A stretch of 34,955 nt of DNA from JAYZDP01 sp036337765 (GCA_036337765.1 JAYZDP010000083.1:1-34955); one strand, 5' to 3'. Shown: positions 19,839-28,686, numbered from the stretch's first letter. Program-made: numbers and translations. The notes: a model not told the origin generated them from the letters alone.

Positions 19839-21046
19839 CGCATCTGTTCCCAGGCTGTGAACATGGGCAGGTACATGGCGATCAGCAGGGTCGCGATGAC
19901 CCCACCCATGATCACCAGCATAGCCGGCTCCACCAGAGACAAGAGTCGCTCCTGCCGGGTTTCCACTTCCTCGTCGAGAAAGTCGGAGACCTCGGTCAGC
20001 ATCTCGTGCAGAGCACCGGTCGACTCACCGACCTTGATCATGTCGATCGCGATATCGGTGACCACCTCGCTCTCCTCGAGCGCCTCGAAGAACGGTCTGC
20101 CGTGCTCGACCGCCGTGACGGCGGGCCCGAGCCGCGAGCGCACGTAACGATTGCCGATCGCCTCGATGGCGACCTCGAGCGAGGGCACCACCGGAATGCC
20201 GCCCGCGAGCAGCGTCGACAGCGAACGCGAGAACTCAGAGAGCGAGAAACGATGCAGGATCCCACCGACCAGTGGCAGCCCGAGCTTGGCTCGATCCAAC
20301 CGCAGCGCACCCTTCGGACTACGCCCCCAACGCACCAGACCCGACAGGCCGACCACCAGTCCTCCCGCGAGCCACAACACGTTGCGCTGGACGAAGAGCG
20401 ACGACGAGAGCACCCAACGCGTCAGAGCGGGCATCTCGACATCGAGCGCGATGTAGAAGTCCTCGAAGCGCGGAATGACGTAGAGCGCCATAACCCCGAT
20501 CATGCCCAGCGACAGAGCCACCAGCACCGCCGGGTAGACCAGCGCCGAGACCACCTTGCGCCGCGCATCGAGAACCAGCTTCTGATAGCGGATGAACCTG
20601 CGAATCACCGATTCGAGCTCACCCGAGCGCTCGCCGGCCTGCAGAATCGCCGGGTACAGAGGCGGTAGCTGGTCGCGAAAGTCGCCAAACGCCTCCGACA
20701 GGTCGGCACCTGCCTTGACCCGCTCCCTCACCTGCACCAATACCCGATGGAACCTGGCACCCTTACCCCGCTCGAGCATCAGATCCAGCGCCTGCAGCAG
20801 CGGCAGACCCGCCCGCAAGAGCGCCGCGAGCTCCTGATTGAAGATCAGGAACTGCCGCCTCGGGACACCTCTGAGGGCATGCCGCGAGGGCAGCCGGAAG
20901 CGGAAGGGCAGGCCGCGGGGCCGTACGTCGAACACGTGGTAGCCACGACGCTCCAGCTCACCCTGAAGCGACTCACGGTCGCTCGACTCGTGGATCTGCT
21001 CCACAACTCGACCCTCGATGTTGCCCAACCTACATACGAACTGCAA
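19835..21046 (-). CDS. gspF: GspF/PilC inner-membrane platform protein
   Basis: 403 residues, the polytopic core of the assembly platform. It has the duplicated GspF domain: FLIFNQELAALLRAGLPLLQAL (first) and FSRSLSTLLAGGIPVVPSLEVA (second), each with the conserved QAGERSGELE or MIKVGESTGALHEML segment, and three transmembrane stretches (about 167-190, 220-240, 370-395). The start is TTG 21046: GGAGGT (21059-21054) lies 7 nt upstream and the residues MQFVCRLGNIEGRVV fit the family N-terminus. It is the first gene of the minus-strand locus and diverges from waaA. Confidence 0.92.
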   Translation of the reverse strand: MQFVCRLGNIEGRVVEQIHESSDRESLQGELERRGYHVFDVRPRGLPFRFRLPSRHALRGVPRRQFLIFNQELAALLRAGLPLLQALDLMLERGKGARFHRVLVQVRERVKAGADLSEAFGDFRDQLPPLYPAILQAGERSGELESVIRRFIRYQKLVLDARRKVVSALVYPAVLVALSLGMIGVMALYVIPRFEDFYIALDVEMPALTRWVLSSSLFVQRNVLWLAGGLVVGLSGLVRWGRSPKGALRLDRAKLGLPLVGGILHRFSLSEFSRSLSTLLAGGIPVVPSLEVAIEAIGNRYVRSRLGPAVTAVEHGRPFFEALEESEVVTDIAIDMIKVGESTGALHEMLTEVSDFLDEEVETRQERLLSLVEPAMLVIMGGVIATLLIAMYLPMFTAWEQMR

Positions 21047-21093
21047 TGAGCAGACCTCCGACTACTAAGACACGTTCGGCATCCCGATCAGAA

Positions 21094-21101
21094 ACTATAC
21101 T
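21094..21101. promoter_or_regulatory. Overlapping divergent -10 boxes for waaA and gspF
   Basis: ACTATACT contains TATACT on the plus strand (21096-21101, 12 nt before waaA ATG) and TATAGT on the minus strand (21099-21094, 47 nt before gspF TTG). Both are 5/6 matches to TATAAT. No clear -35 element is visible on either side. Confidence 0.35.
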
Positions 21102-21113
21102 GCCGAGCGGTCT

Positions 21114-22379
21114 ATGGGTTGGCTCTTATATCGGGGGTTGGGCACGCTGCTCCTGATCGTCTCTGCTCCCTACTTTCTCATCCGGCGCGCTCGCCACTAC
21201 TTGACGACGCTCGGCGGACGTCTCGGCCGCTACGAGCTGGTCGAGCCAACCGAGCGGCTGTGGATCCACGCAGTCTCGGTCGGGGAGGTCGGCGTCGCAG
21301 GGACCCTGATTCGCGAGCTCCCCGACTCGATCCCGATCGTCGTCACCACGGTCACGGCAACGGGTCGAGAGGTGGCGCGCCGCACGCTAGGAGACCGCGT
21401 TGACGTCGCGGTCTTGCCCTTCGACCTCGCCGGGCCGCTCGGCCGCTTCTTCGCGCGCTTCCGGCCCCGCGCCCTGGTTCTGGTCGAAGGCGACTACTGG
21501 CCACTGATGCTCCGTGAGGCACGCCGCCGAGGCATACCCGTGGCGGTGGTCAACGGTAGGGTGAGCGACACCGGCTTCCGCCGTCTGAAGAAGATCCGGC
21601 GCTGGCTCCACCTGCTCTACGGGCCGATTTCGAGCTTCGGAGTGCAGACAGACCAGGACCGCGAGCGCCTCGTCGTGCTAGGCGTCGAGCGGGGCCGAAT
21701 CGAAGTCACCGGCAATCTCAAGTTCGATTCTCACGAGCCACCAAGGCTGCCCGATCTGGAGTACGCCCTTCGCCAACTGGGCGGAGATCGGCCCATCCTG
21801 GTGGCGGGATCGACGATGCCAGGCGAGGAGGACATGGTGCTCGATGCTCTCGAGCGAGTGGGAGCCCCGAGCGCGCTTCTGGTGGTGGCGCCTCGTCACC
21901 CGGAGCGCGCCGACGAAGTCGCGGCTCTCGCTCTTCGCCGTGGATTCAGAGTGGTCCGCCGCAGCGAGCTGGACGTTCCGCCACCGCGGGAGGAGTTGGT
22001 GAACGTCTGCCTTCTAGACACTCTCGGCGAGCTCCCCTCCCTCTACCGCGTCGCTCTGGGGGTCTTCATCGGGGGTACTCTCGTGCCGACGGGGGGCCAC
22101 AACCCGCTGGAGCCCGCCCGCTTCTCGGTGCCCGTGGTCGCGGGACCCTCGATGTACAATTTCGACGAGATCGGCACTCTTCTGGGCCGGCACGACGCGT
22201 GGGTTCGTGCAACCGACTCCGGCGCAGTAGCCACCGTGTGGCGCAGCTGGATCGACGATCCCTCTTCGGCGAGCGCCATCGGAGCCCGTGCCAAAGATGT
22301 GCTCGACCTCAATCGCGGCGCCACCGCCAAGAGCCTCGTTCTTATCCAACCGCTCGTCGACACCCTTCATGGCCCCTGA
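21114..22379 (+). CDS. waaA: 3-deoxy-D-manno-octulosonic acid (Kdo) transferase
   Basis: Transfers Kdo from CMP-Kdo to lipid IV-A in LPS core synthesis; the enzyme is anchored in the inner membrane by the N-terminal segment (about 8-24, LGTLLLIVSAPYFLI). The 421-residue length is normal. Motifs: WIHAVSVGEVGVAGTLI near the N-terminus, VTGNLKFD in the middle, and the CMP-Kdo-binding GGTLVPTGGHNPLEPA. The usual acceptor-side motif E-T-E-L-W-P reads VEGDYWPL, a mild variation. A -10-like TATACT lies 12 nt before ATG 21114 and no Shine-Dalgarno is seen. It overlaps lpxK by 11 nt. Confidence 0.93.
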   Translation: MGWLLYRGLGTLLLIVSAPYFLIRRARHYLTTLGGRLGRYELVEPTERLWIHAVSVGEVGVAGTLIRELPDSIPIVVTTVTATGREVARRTLGDRVDVAVLPFDLAGPLGRFFARFRPRALVLVEGDYWPLMLREARRRGIPVAVVNGRVSDTGFRRLKKIRRWLHLLYGPISSFGVQTDQDRERLVVLGVERGRIEVTGNLKFDSHEPPRLPDLEYALRQLGGDRPILVAGSTMPGEEDMVLDALERVGAPSALLVVAPRHPERADEVAALALRRGFRVVRRSELDVPPPREELVNVCLLDTLGELPSLYRVALGVFIGGTLVPTGGHNPLEPARFSVPVVAGPSMYNFDEIGTLLGRHDAWVRATDSGAVATVWRSWIDDPSSASAIGARAKDVLDLNRGATAKSLVLIQPLVDTLHGP

Positions 22380-23379
22380 CGCCCGCTTGGCGGGCGGCGG
22401 TCCTTGGCAGTGGCTCGCAGGCAGCCTGCTCCGAGCCCGCCGGAACTGGTACCGCGCGCACGCGCGCCGGTTGCCCGTGCCGGTCATCTCGATCGGCAAC
22501 CTCCACCTCGGCGGCACCGGCAAGACTCCGCTGACTGCCGCAATCGCGTCGCACCTACACCGGCAGGGGAACGCGGTCACCATTCTCAGCCGGGGCTACC
22601 GCCGCCGCACCCGAGGCGTCATCGTCGCATCGGTGGGCGAAGGGCTCAAGGTCGCCGCCGAAGACGTCGGCGACGAGCCGGCCCTGCTCGCCGAGGCACT
22701 GCAAGGAGTGGCCATCGTGGTGGGCGAGAGGCGCTACGACGCCGGCCAGCTCGCGCTGGCAGAGCTGGACCCGACGCCCGAGGTATTCGTTCTCGACGAC
22801 GGTTTCAGCCACGTGAGTCTCGCGCGCGACGTCGATATCCTGACTTTCCCGGCGGCTGACCCGCTCGGCAGCGGCAAGCTCGCGCCCAACGGGCCCCTAC
22901 GAGAACCGCTCGCTGCCGCCCTGCATGCCGACGCTGCCATCGTGACCGACTCCGACAACAGCGCCCCCGAGGTGACCTCTAGGCTGAAACGGGTCCTGGA
23001 GGCCCACGGTTTCACCGGTCCGGTCTTCACCGCCAGCTCGCGGGTGAGTTTGGCCGGCCCGCGCCCGAGTGGAGGTCTCTTGCTCGTCAGTGGAATCGCA
23101 CGCCCAGACCGCGTAGCAGCGAGTGCGGCCTCGATCGGGCTAGACATCCGTGAGCATCTCGTCTTCCCCGACCACCACGCCTATCCGAGCGCGTCGCTCG
23201 AGAAGATCCGCGCCCGCGCCGCCGATCAACAAGCGCACGCGGTCGTCACCACGGCCAAGGACGCGGTCAAGCTGCGCGAACGCCTGACGCTAGACCTGAT
23301 CACGATCGAGACCCGAGCCGAGCTCGAAACTGCGTTCTGGGAGTGGCTCGATCCACTCGTCGAGACTATTCGGCCGTGA
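22369..23379 (+). CDS. lpxK: Tetraacyldisaccharide 4'-kinase
   Basis: Phosphorylates the 4' position of the lipid A disaccharide at the inner membrane. From ATG 22369 it has 336 residues. The characteristic P-loop ISIGNLHLGGTGKTPLT, ILSRGYRRRTRG, DVGDEPALLAEAL and VFVLDDGFSH are all present. An upstream in-frame ATG (22288) would bury the start deep in waaA and add residues foreign to the family. The gene is translationally linked to waaA. Its 3' end overlaps the convergent biotin-carrier gene by 14 bp. Confidence 0.94.
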   Translation: MAPDARLAGGGPWQWLAGSLLRARRNWYRAHARRLPVPVISIGNLHLGGTGKTPLTAAIASHLHRQGNAVTILSRGYRRRTRGVIVASVGEGLKVAAEDVGDEPALLAEALQGVAIVVGERRYDAGQLALAELDPTPEVFVLDDGFSHVSLARDVDILTFPAADPLGSGKLAPNGPLREPLAAALHADAAIVTDSDNSAPEVTSRLKRVLEAHGFTGPVFTASSRVSLAGPRPSGGLLLVSGIARPDRVAASAASIGLDIREHLVFPDHHAYPSASLEKIRARAADQQAHAVVTTAKDAVKLRERLTLDLITIETRAELETAFWEWLDPLVETIRP

Positions 23380-23869
23380 TCTCGAAGAGCGCGTCGCCGC
23401 CCTCCACCGACTGGCCCTCGGCGACGTGAATCTTGGCGACGGTGCCCGCGACCTCGGCCGCGATCTCATTCTCCATCTTCATCGCCTCGAGTACCACCAC
23501 TCCTTCTCCGACGTCGACCGGGTCGCCTTCGGCAACCAGGACCGCAACTACACGCCCAGGCATATAGGCGACCACCGTGCCGGCGGCTCCGCCTGACCTC
23601 GAATCGACCTCGTCGAGGTGCTCGAGTGGATCACGAACCTCGACGCGCTCGTCGCCACCCTCGCTGGCCACCAGGTAAGAGCCGTTGCCAAGCGGTTGGA
23701 CCGAAACCTCCGACTGGTCCCCGTTGATGATCAGCGAGTGGAGGCGACTGCCGGCGTGAGCGTGGTCGACGTAGAAGCGACGGCCGTCGACCTCCACCTC
23801 GAAACCACCGCGCACCCGCTCGAGACTCACCCGCCTCTCATCTCCCCGGCTCAGCACTACGAGCTCCAT
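23366..23869 (-). CDS. Biotin carboxyl carrier subunit of an acyl-CoA carboxylase
   Basis: 167 residues. The C-terminal biotinyl domain (about 95-165) has the biotinylation motif EAMKMENEI, with Lys as the biotin site, preceded by VVAYMPGRVVAVLVAEGDPV. The N-terminal part (about 1-75, FEVEVDGRRFYVDHA) is the linker/BT-like domain seen between the carboxylase and carrier regions of fused alpha subunits. It starts at ATG 23869 after AGGGGAGG (23880-23873) and overlaps the biotin carboxylase gene by 13 bp, so the two make a split alpha subunit of about 681 residues. The carboxyltransferase partner is outside the window. Confidence 0.9.
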   Translation of the reverse strand: MELVVLSRGDERRVSLERVRGGFEVEVDGRRFYVDHAHAGSRLHSLIINGDQSEVSVQPLGNGSYLVASEGGDERVEVRDPLEHLDEVDSRSGGAAGTVVAYMPGRVVAVLVAEGDPVDVGEGVVVLEAMKMENEIAAEVAGTVAKIHVAEGQSVEGGDALFEITAE

Positions 23870-25401
23870 GAGCCTCCCCTCAAGGCGTCGCGCCGCACCT
23901 TGTCGCGCCAGCGCGAGCGGTTCCCGCCATCGCGCTGGTCGCGGCCGCTGGGAAAGGCGACTGCGCGCCGATGAATGCGCTCGAAGTGCGCGATGGCCGC
24001 CGCGATCGTCGCGGTCGGTACGTCGGGCGGATCCTCCGACGCGTGCAACTCTCCTGCCTCGAGCTTGCGATCGAGCATTTCGATGTCCATGTTGCCGCTG
24101 ACGAAATCGGAGTCGGCCAGAAGCTCCCTGTAGAGCGGCGTCGTGGTTCGAATGCCCTCGATCCGCAGCTCGTCGAGCGCCCGAGCGAGCCTGCGCAGTG
24201 CCTGCTGGCGATCCCGGCCCCAGACGATCAGCTTGCCCAGCATCGGGTCGTAGTGGATCGTGACCTCGGAGCCTTCGCGCACGCCGAAGTCGTTGCGAAC
24301 CCCCGGTCCGTCGGGCAGCCTTAGCAGCGCAATGGTTCCTGGAGACGGGGCGAAGCCGCGATAGGCGTCCTCGGCATAGATCCGGGCCTCGATGGCGTGA
24401 CCGCGCGGCGAGAAGCCGCCCCAGGACGGATCGAGGGCCTCGCCCCTGGCGACCCTCAGCTGCGCCTCGACCAGATCGATTCCGGTGACGAGCTCAGTTA
24501 CCGGATGCTCGACCTGAAGGCGGGTGTTCATCTCGAGGAAGTAGAACTCACCGTCCCCGGCGAGCAGAAACTCGACCGTCCCGGCCCCGACGTAGCCCAC
24601 CGCGGAGGCCGCCTTGACCGCCTCCGACCCCATACGTTGACGCAGCTCGTCGTCGACCACCGTCGACGGCGCCTCTTCGACGACCTTCTGGTGGCGGCGC
24701 TGCAGGGAGCATTCGCGCTCTCCGAGCGAAATCACGGTGCCGTGCTGATCGCCGAGCACCTGGATCTCGACATGCCGTGGGCGCTCGATGAACTTCTCGA
24801 CGTAGACCGCGTCGTCACCGAAGCTGGCTTGTGCTTCGGAGCGCGCGGCACGAAAGGCCGCCGCGAGGTTCTCTTGCGAGCGCACCATGCGCATGCCCTT
24901 GCCGCCACCTCCGGCGGCCGCCTTGAGCATGACCGGATAGCCAATCTCGGCCGCTGCGGCCTGCGCCGACTCGAGGTCGGGAAGCGGCGTCTCCCCCCCT
25001 GGCACTACCGGCACCCCGACCTCACGCATCAGCCTACGGCTCTCGATCTTCGAGCCCATGGTCGCGATCGCCTGCGATGTCGGGCCGATGAAGCACACCC
25101 CGGCCGTTTCGCAGCGAGCCGCGAAGTCGGCGTTCTCCGACAGGAAGCCGTACCCAGGATGGACCGCATCGGCGCCGATCTCGACTGCAAGATCAACGAT
25201 CTCCGCGGCTTTCAGGTAGCTCTCGCGCGCCGGCGCTTCGCCGATCCAGTAAGCCTCGTCGGCGAGTAGTACAGGCAGCTCGGCCCGGTCGACGGTCGAG
25301 TAGACCACCGCTGAACGGATCCCCTGCTCGCGCAGGCAGCGGATGACGCGCACCGCGATCTCGCCACGGTTGACGACCAGCACCTTGCCGAGCTCGGTCA
25401 T
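23857..25401 (-). CDS. Biotin carboxylase subunit of an acyl-CoA carboxylase
   Basis: ATP-dependent carboxylation of biotin. 514 residues with the ATP-grasp biotin carboxylase plan: KVLVVNRGEIAVRVIR, AVHPGYGFLSENADFA, KAAAGGGGKGMRMV (glycine loop), HVEIQVLGDQHGTVISLGERECS, FLEMNTRLQVEHPVTE and RGHAIEARIYAED. It is about 65 residues longer than AccC; the extra tail (IAHFERIHRRAV, then RSRWRDKVRRDALRGG) resembles the linker found in fused propionyl/methylcrotonyl-CoA carboxylase alpha chains. The substrate (acetyl-, propionyl- or other acyl-CoA) cannot be decided without the beta subunit. ATG overlaps the stop of the upstream membrane-protein gene (ATGA, 25398-25401). Confidence 0.92.
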   Translation of the reverse strand: MTELGKVLVVNRGEIAVRVIRCLREQGIRSAVVYSTVDRAELPVLLADEAYWIGEAPARESYLKAAEIVDLAVEIGADAVHPGYGFLSENADFAARCETAGVCFIGPTSQAIATMGSKIESRRLMREVGVPVVPGGETPLPDLESAQAAAAEIGYPVMLKAAAGGGGKGMRMVRSQENLAAAFRAARSEAQASFGDDAVYVEKFIERPRHVEIQVLGDQHGTVISLGERECSLQRRHQKVVEEAPSTVVDDELRQRMGSEAVKAASAVGYVGAGTVEFLLAGDGEFYFLEMNTRLQVEHPVTELVTGIDLVEAQLRVARGEALDPSWGGFSPRGHAIEARIYAEDAYRGFAPSPGTIALLRLPDGPGVRNDFGVREGSEVTIHYDPMLGKLIVWGRDRQQALRRLARALDELRIEGIRTTTPLYRELLADSDFVSGNMDIEMLDRKLEAGELHASEDPPDVPTATIAAAIAHFERIHRRAVAFPSGRDQRDGGNRSRWRDKVRRDALRGGSWSS

Positions 25402-27773
25402 GGAGCGGATTCTCCACTACCCGACCGGTCCGGTCCAGCATTGAGCCGTGGATCGACAGCCCCTCCTCTTCGCGACGCAGCGAAGCTCAGCGCGGCCAGC
25501 CCGGCGATGCCAGCCAGCGAGCCCAAGAGCGAGCGCTGGAAGGGTCCGCGGTCAACCTCCAGATCGACGACATGGCGACCTGCTGCTACCTCGACCGCCA
25601 TCTGGCCGAAGTTGACCAGCAGGGCCTTGGACGCGACACCGTCGACGTGCACGTCGTAGATCGGCAGATGTGATCGCGCCCAGACCAGAAGTCCTCCGTC
25701 GGGGCTCTCGACGTCGTAGCTCCAACTCTCGCGCCCTCTTCGCGTCTCGGTTACCGTTCCGGCGCCGCCATGGGTTCGGCCAGCCGGCCGCCCCGGAAGG
25801 AAGACCTCGCTGCGCGGGTCGAAGTCGGCCGAGGTGAGAACCTTCAGCACGACGTCGAGCTTTCCACTACGGACTCGACCGACCATCCGGGTCTCCTCCG
25901 CGGCCTGCGGGATCTCGTAAATCCACAGCCGACCGGCCAGGGTCTCTAGCTCGGCGCGCAGGTTGACCGTTGCCGCCGCCTCGGCGTCGACGGCTTCGCC
26001 CATCAACAGCAGGTCTACGCTCGAAGCCGCGAGCACGCGAACCAGCTCGACGTCGTCGAGATCCTCCAGCGCAAACCTCGTGGCGGTGGTCAGAAACGAG
26101 TCGAGACCGTCAGGCGAGGAGTTGAAGGCGTAGTGGATGCCAGAACCGACCCCGGCAAAGGGAAAGAGGTGCTCGTAGCCTCGCCGTTGTACCCATTTCG
26201 GGCTCGAGTCGGGAAGGACTGCGGTGTTGGTGTCGCCACAGGCGAAGCCGGTGGCGCAGGCCTGGAACACGCGCTCCCCAGGACGCACGTGCGCTGCCGC
26301 CGGCGGCGGCCCCCGATAGGCGGCAACCTCGTCCATCGGGGCCAGCGATCCCAGGATGAGCCACTGGCTGGCGACGTGGAGAGCCAGCATCGAGGCCGCA
26401 GCGCCCCGCCAACGATCGACGCGGGCCAAGAGCAGCGTGTAGGCAGCGACCAGCACAGCCGAGATCACGAGCGAGGCCCGCCACCGAACGATCTCGGCCA
26501 GGGCAAAGTCGCGGGTCAAGATGCCACCAAGAGCCGCCGCGACAGTGTCGGAAAAGACCGTCAGGCCGACAGCGCCGACCAACGCTGCCACGCCGATCCC
26601 GACGAGAATCCAGCGCAGCCGCAACCGATCGGGTCCGAGCACGCAACGGTCGTAGGCCAGCCCGGCGAGCAGCGCGCCCCCGAGCACGACCAGTAGGAAG
26701 AACTTCACGCAGTAGCGCAGCGCACTGGCCGCGGGAAGCTGCAGGAGCAAGAACATGGCCGGGTTCCATCCACCCAGCCCGACAAACACACCGACGGCGA
26801 TCGCACCCCAGCCCCACCAGGCCTGCGCGGATCGAGGTCGGCCCACGGCGAGTAGCAGCGCCAAAGCGAGCATGCCGGGATACGTCGAGTAGAAGAGCGC
26901 TCCGAACCCTCCAACGAGACGATCGCCCCAGTAACCCAGCCCAGGCTCGCCGAAGACAAGCGGGACGAACCAGTCGATCGCCCAGCGCGGATCGAAGCTA
27001 CCCGCTAGGCGAGTCGCCGACAGATACCCGACAACGCTGCGATAGGAGCCGGGCAGAATGCGAATCAACTCGACTATCTGCGGCAATGCCACCAGGGTGC
27101 CGCATGCCACCGCGCCGACGAGACGCACCCACTCTGTGCGCGCGGGCCGGCGAACCAGAAACGCGGAGACACCGGTCGCGCCAACGACCATTGCGACGAA
27201 CGGTTCGCCCGCGAGCAAGATCAGCGCCCAGAAACCACCCACCGCGGCAATCCCCAACCCGGGCCGTGCACCCCTCGCCAACACTAGGCAAGCCGCGACG
27301 AACGCCGGTGCCAGAGCGGTTCCAGCGACCATGTTGTACAGGTTGAGCTGCGAAAGAAAGAAGCCGCTGGTCGCGAAAATGAAGCCGGCGACCCACGAGC
27401 CGCGGCGGCTCACGCCCCACGCCCGTGCCATCCAGTAGCACGCCACCGGCGCCAGAAACGCATGAATCCACATATGGGCGCTGAGCGCCCATAGCGGCGG
27501 TGCGAACAGATAGAGGATGTTGTCTGGGTAGAGCGCGACGTTGTTGAGATTGCCGACCAGGGCCTGACCGCCGGCGCGCAGCGGGTCGACCAGGGGCAGA
27601 AAGCCGTCCGCCATGGCGCTGGCCTGAAACTGCTTGACAGTGAAGTGGAAGTTCATCAGATCGCGCAAGAAGAGCGTGCGCCAGCCGACGATCAAGGGGG
27701 CGAACACCCCAATCAGGATGGCAAAACCGGGCACTATGTAGGCCCAAGGAACCCGCTTCATCCGCAGCATCAT
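25398..27773 (-). CDS. Large polytopic membrane protein, YfhO/GT-C-like
   Basis: 791 residues with 10 or more hydrophobic segments up to about residue 480, then a soluble mixed alpha/beta region (about 490-750) and one last transmembrane helix (about 755-775). The early loop GWRTLFLRDLMNFHFTVKQF and the following VDPLRAGGQALVGNLNN are what one sees in YfhO-like and related GT-C-fold integral membrane proteins, where an acidic residue in the first periplasmic loop is catalytic. The substrate is unknown; YfhO relatives are linked to glycosylation of wall polymers. It is translationally coupled to the biotin carboxylase gene, with no clear functional tie. The start is one of the close ATG codons at 27773. 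Confidence 0.75.
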   Translation of the reverse strand: MMLRMKRVPWAYIVPGFAILIGVFAPLIVGWRTLFLRDLMNFHFTVKQFQASAMADGFLPLVDPLRAGGQALVGNLNNVALYPDNILYLFAPPLWALSAHMWIHAFLAPVACYWMARAWGVSRRGSWVAGFIFATSGFFLSQLNLYNMVAGTALAPAFVAACLVLARGARPGLGIAAVGGFWALILLAGEPFVAMVVGATGVSAFLVRRPARTEWVRLVGAVACGTLVALPQIVELIRILPGSYRSVVGYLSATRLAGSFDPRWAIDWFVPLVFGEPGLGYWGDRLVGGFGALFYSTYPGMLALALLLAVGRPRSAQAWWGWGAIAVGVFVGLGGWNPAMFLLLQLPAASALRYCVKFFLLVVLGGALLAGLAYDRCVLGPDRLRLRWILVGIGVAALVGAVGLTVFSDTVAAALGGILTRDFALAEIVRWRASLVISAVLVAAYTLLLARVDRWRGAAASMLALHVASQWLILGSLAPMDEVAAYRGPPPAAAHVRPGERVFQACATGFACGDTNTAVLPDSSPKWVQRRGYEHLFPFAGVGSGIHYAFNSSPDGLDSFLTTATRFALEDLDDVELVRVLAASSVDLLLMGEAVDAEAAATVNLRAELETLAGRLWIYEIPQAAEETRMVGRVRSGKLDVVLKVLTSADFDPRSEVFLPGRPAGRTHGGAGTVTETRRGRESWSYDVESPDGGLLVWARSHLPIYDVHVDGVASKALLVNFGQMAVEVAAGRHVVDLEVDRGPFQRSLLGSLAGIAGLAALSFAASRRGGAVDPRLNAGPDRSGSGESAP

Positions 27774-27774
27774 A

Positions 27775-27798
27775 AGGGCTCGAGCCCTGCGACATAAT
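27775..27798. promoter_or_regulatory. Palindrome and -10 box in a 33-bp divergent gap
   Basis: AGGGCTCGAGCCCT (27775-27788) is a perfect 14-bp palindrome lying between the divergent YfhO-like and ubiA-like genes. CATAAT (27793-27798), 5/6 to TATAAT, ends 8 nt before the ubiA-like ATG and would give a nearly leaderless transcript. The palindrome sits where a regulator bound there would affect both directions. Confidence 0.35.
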
Positions 27799-27806
27799 CA
27801 CTGCCG

Positions 27807-28676
27807 ATGGGCCCACTCTTCGCTTCCCTACGCCCGGCGCAGTGGACCAAGAACGCGTTTCTCGTGGCCCCAATGGTCTTCGCCGAGGCCCTGGCCGAGC
27901 CTCGGCTCGTCGCGCGCGTCGCACTTGCGTTCGTAGCGTTCAACGCGGCCGCGAGTGCGATCTATCTGGTCAACGATCTACGCGACCGCGAGAAAGACCG
28001 TCTACATCCACTCAAGTGCAAGCGCCCACTCGCCGCCGGGATGTTGAAGCCATCCACCGCCGCTACCGTCGCGGTGGTGCTGGTGGCCAGCAGCCTGGCC
28101 ACCTCGCTGGTTCTAGGCGCCAACTTCGGCGGCGTGTTGACTGTCTACGTCGCGTCGAACGTTGGCTACTCATTCGGCCTGAAGAACGTCGTCATTCTCG
28201 ACGTCATGATCGTCGCCTCTGGCTACGTGCTGCGTGTCCTCGCCGGCGGACTCGCGGCCCAGGTCGAGGTATCCACATGGATTCTCTTGTGCACGACCTT
28301 CCTAGCGCTCTTTCTGACCTTCTCCAAGCGCCGCCACGAGATCAACCTGCTGGCCGACGACGCGGTCAACCAGCGCGCAGTCCTGCACCACTACAGTCCG
28401 ATCTTTCTAGATCAGATGATCAACGTCGTCACCGCATCGACGCTGCTCTCCTACGCCCTCTACACCCTGTCACCAGACACGGTGGCGCGGTTCGGCAGCA
28501 CCAATCTGGTATTCACGCTTCCCTTCGTCCTTTTCGGGATCTTCCGCTACCTGTATCTCGTCTACCAAGTGAAGGACGAGCGCAACCCCACCGAGGCGAT
28601 CATCTATGACCTCCCTTTCGTCGCGAACGGAGTTCTGTGGGGCCTGGCGTCGATCGCCGTAATCTACCTGCGCTAG
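27807..28676 (+). CDS. UbiA-family prenyl transferase, polyprenyl-phosphate phosphoribosyltransferase-like
   Basis: 289 residues and about eight transmembrane segments. The first Asp-rich motif reads NDLRDREKDRLHPLKCKRPL, close to the form in decaprenyl-phosphate 5-phosphoribosyltransferase (Mycobacterium Rv3806c), which transfers phosphoribose from PRPP to a polyprenyl phosphate. The second reads YSFGLKNVVILDVMIVASGY with VLRVLAGG. By analogy it could feed an arabinose- or ribose-type sugar donor into surface glycan synthesis, which would suit the neighbouring GT-C-like protein, but no epimerase genes are seen here. The start is ATG 27807, without a Shine-Dalgarno. Confidence 0.85.
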   Translation: MGPLFASLRPAQWTKNAFLVAPMVFAEALAEPRLVARVALAFVAFNAAASAIYLVNDLRDREKDRLHPLKCKRPLAAGMLKPSTAATVAVVLVASSLATSLVLGANFGGVLTVYVASNVGYSFGLKNVVILDVMIVASGYVLRVLAGGLAAQVEVSTWILLCTTFLALFLTFSKRRHEINLLADDAVNQRAVLHHYSPIFLDQMINVVTASTLLSYALYTLSPDTVARFGSTNLVFTLPFVLFGIFRYLYLVYQVKDERNPTEAIIYDLPFVANGVLWGLASIAVIYLR

Positions 28677-28686
28677 CTATAGCTAG
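28673..28686. repeat. 14-bp palindrome spanning the ubiA-like stop codon
   Basis: CTAGCTATAGCTAG is a perfect inverted repeat; the stop TAG (28674-28676) is inside it. It is too AT-rich and has too short a loop to be a strong terminator. A protein-binding site or chance are both possible. Confidence 0.45.

Noticed and set aside
23366..23379. 14-bp overlap of lpxK and the biotin-carrier 3' ends as a sign of a wrong stop
   Set aside because: Both C-termini look complete (ETIRP and GGDALFEITAE), and convergent 3' overlaps are common in compact genomes.
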